Assembly (NCBI GenBank): GCA_025350425.1
Contig: JANXXW010000310.1
Span: 1 to 14,406, forward strand
DNA: 14,406 bases
Direction: 5' to 3'
Source of the DNA: Rhodospirillales bacterium
GTDB lineage: Bacteria > Pseudomonadota > Alphaproteobacteria > Acetobacterales > Acetobacteraceae
The translations under genes were made by a program, and so were the position numbers. Below are positions 13,339 to 14,406 of this stretch, in pieces; within the stretch, counting starts at the first letter, position 1; the number at the start of each line of letters is the position of its first letter. The notes under the pieces are model-generated. The model worked only from the letters and a program-made list of their open reading frames with translations. It ran no database searches and had not been told where the DNA came from.

Positions 13339-14406
13339 CTATGTTCCGGCGGGCGTTCGGTTCCCGGACGCGTTCGCTCGCGAGGGTTGTCCGGCCAGCG
13401 TCAGGACTTCGCCGGCCAGCTCCCGCAAGCTGGTCTGGCCCTTGCTCAAGACCTTGTCCGCGCCATCCAGCCGTTCACGGTCATGGGCCGACAGGTCGCG
13501 TGCTGTCAGCACGACGACAGGGATGTCATGGCACTCCGGCCGTTCCCGCAGCGCATGCAGAAACGCGAAGCCATCCATCACTGGCATCGTGAGATCGAGC
13601 AGGATCAGCTGCGGCACCCTGCGCGCGACCTGTTCCAACGCCTCGCGTCCGTTCGCCGCCTCGGCCACCGAGCAGCCGTTGCGTTCCAGCACGCTCCGCA
13701 GCCGGGCGCGCGCATCGTCGTCGTCATCGACCACCAGCACATCGCCCTCGCCACGAAAACGCTCCATGACATGCTTGAGGCGGTCCCAGTCCACCGGTTT
13801 CGGGATCAGCTCCGCAGCGCCCAGGGACGTGCCGAGCGCGGGCTCGTTGACAAACGTGATCATGACGACCGGGATATTGGCCACCAGCGGATCGGCCTTC
13901 AGCGCACTGAGCACCGCCCAGCCATCCATGCGCGGCATCATCACATCGAGCAGGATCGCGCGCGGCAGCAGGCTGCGCGCGAGCGCCAAGCCGGCTTCGC
14001 CATCGGCCGCCGTTCGTACCGCAAAACCCTCCCTTTCCAGAAAGCGACTCACGAGATCACGCTGCGAGGCGTCGTCGTCCACCACGAGCACGAGTTGCTT
14101 ATCCACACTGGCCGCCGGCTGCGGGACCGAGCCTTCCTCGTGCGCCGTCTCGGGGTCGGGCAACACGGCCGGGATGCGGATCGTGAACACCGAGCCGCGT
14201 CCCGCCTCGCTCGTCACGTCGACATCGCCGCCGAGCAGCCGGCAGAATGCGCGGGTGATGGCCAAGCCCAGCCCGGTGCCGCCGAACCGGCGCGTGGTGG
14301 AGGCATCCGCCTGGGTAAAGCGCTCGAACAGGTGTTCGAGCTGCTCGGGCGACATGCCGATCCCGCTATCCCGAACGTTGAACTCCATGATGTCAGCGTC
14401 GCGCCT
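13339..14406 (-). CDS. Hybrid sensor histidine kinase with two receiver domains (C-terminal part, cut by window edge)
   Basis: The frame is open from base 14406 to TAG 13339-13341, giving 355 visible residues; the sensor, the phosphorylated His and the N-box lie outside the window. What remains starts inside the HATPase domain: DSGIGM (G1), FERFTQADASTTRRFGG (F-box) and GTGLGLAI (G2) in the first 50 residues. Two receiver domains follow. REC1 (about 104-218) has VVDDD, phosphoacceptor Asp154 in ILLDVMMPRMDGW, and PKPVD. REC2 (about 222-335) has LVVDDDDD, Asp271 in ILLDLTMPVMDGF, LTARD, and SKGQ as the lysine motif. The last 20 residues are a low-complexity tail. Together with the adjacent single receiver this gives three receivers in series; no Hpt domain is visible. 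The signal sensed is unknown. Confidence 0.92.
   Translation of the reverse strand, partial: RRDADIMEFNVRDSGIGMSPEQLEHLFERFTQADASTTRRFGGTGLGLAITRAFCRLLGGDVDVTSEAGRGSVFTIRIPAVLPDPETAHEEGSVPQPAASVDKQLVLVVDDDASQRDLVSRFLEREGFAVRTAADGEAGLALARSLLPRAILLDVMMPRMDGWAVLSALKADPLVANIPVVMITFVNEPALGTSLGAAELIPKPVDWDRLKHVMERFRGEGDVLVVDDDDDARARLRSVLERNGCSVAEAANGREALEQVARRVPQLILLDLTMPVMDGFAFLHALRERPECHDIPVVVLTARDLSAHDRERLDGADKVLSKGQTSLRELAGEVLTLAGQPSRANASGNRTPAGT

Noticed and set aside
1..14406. CRISPR arrays, insertion sequences, tRNA or rRNA genes
   Set aside because: No regularly spaced repeats, transposase motifs, terminal repeats or cloverleaf-like sequence were noticed on reading the window.

Overview
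This is a GC-rich bacterial chromosomal window with dense, mostly minus-strand coding. The gene content suggests an alphaproteobacterium, and an acetobacteraceae-like or methylobacteria-like organism would fit. That placement is an inference from gene families and codon usage; there is no rRNA or other phylogenetic marker here.

Layout: (1) 1-1077, minus: 5' part of a Na/Pi cotransporter, cut by the window edge. (2) 1235-2770, minus: a multi-pass GT39/ArnT-type glycosyltransferase with an 11-bp perfect inverted repeat just upstream of its start. (3) 2771-3275: a gene-poor stretch holding what looks like the scar of a lost sugar-uptake locus. It contains the last 35 codons of a LacI-type regulator (minus) and a MalK/UgpC-type ABC ATPase (plus) collapsed to its Walker A segment fused to its H-loop segment. 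(4) 3276-4460, plus: a Gfo/Idh/MocA oxidoreductase, probably a survivor of that locus. (5) 12131 down to 4430, minus: seven genes in a tightly packed chain. In transcription order they are a secreted DUF2141 protein, two CrtN/CrtP-type carotenoid desaturase/oxidase paralogues, a PlsC-like acyltransferase, a CrtQ-like glycosyltransferase, a compact aldehyde dehydrogenase (CrtNc-like) and a YghZ-type aldo-keto reductase. (6) 12255-12928, plus: decayed coding matter (a probable YciE/DUF892 pseudogene with an in-frame TAA, then an orphan reading-frame tail) followed by an intact small ORF of 64 codons. (7) 12939-14406, minus: a single-domain response regulator behind a hybrid histidine kinase with two receiver domains, cut by the right edge.

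The central system is a complete-looking tailoring pathway for a C30 (staphyloxanthin-like) carotenoid. The steps are desaturation of squalene or dehydrosqualene, terminal oxidation to an aldehyde, oxidation to a carboxylate, glycosylation, and acylation of the sugar. Five successive junctions overlap (GTGA, ATGA, an 8-nt overlap, ATGA, TTGA), so expression is probably translationally coupled from DUF2141 through the aldehyde dehydrogenase; the aldo-keto reductase follows after 7 nt. No C30 synthase (CrtM) or squalene synthase gene (HpnCDE) lies in the window, so the precursor must come from elsewhere. The less expected parts are the DUF2141 protein heading the operon, the aldehyde dehydrogenase lacking a segment of its catalytic domain, and the PlsC-like enzyme in the position where staphylococci use CrtO.
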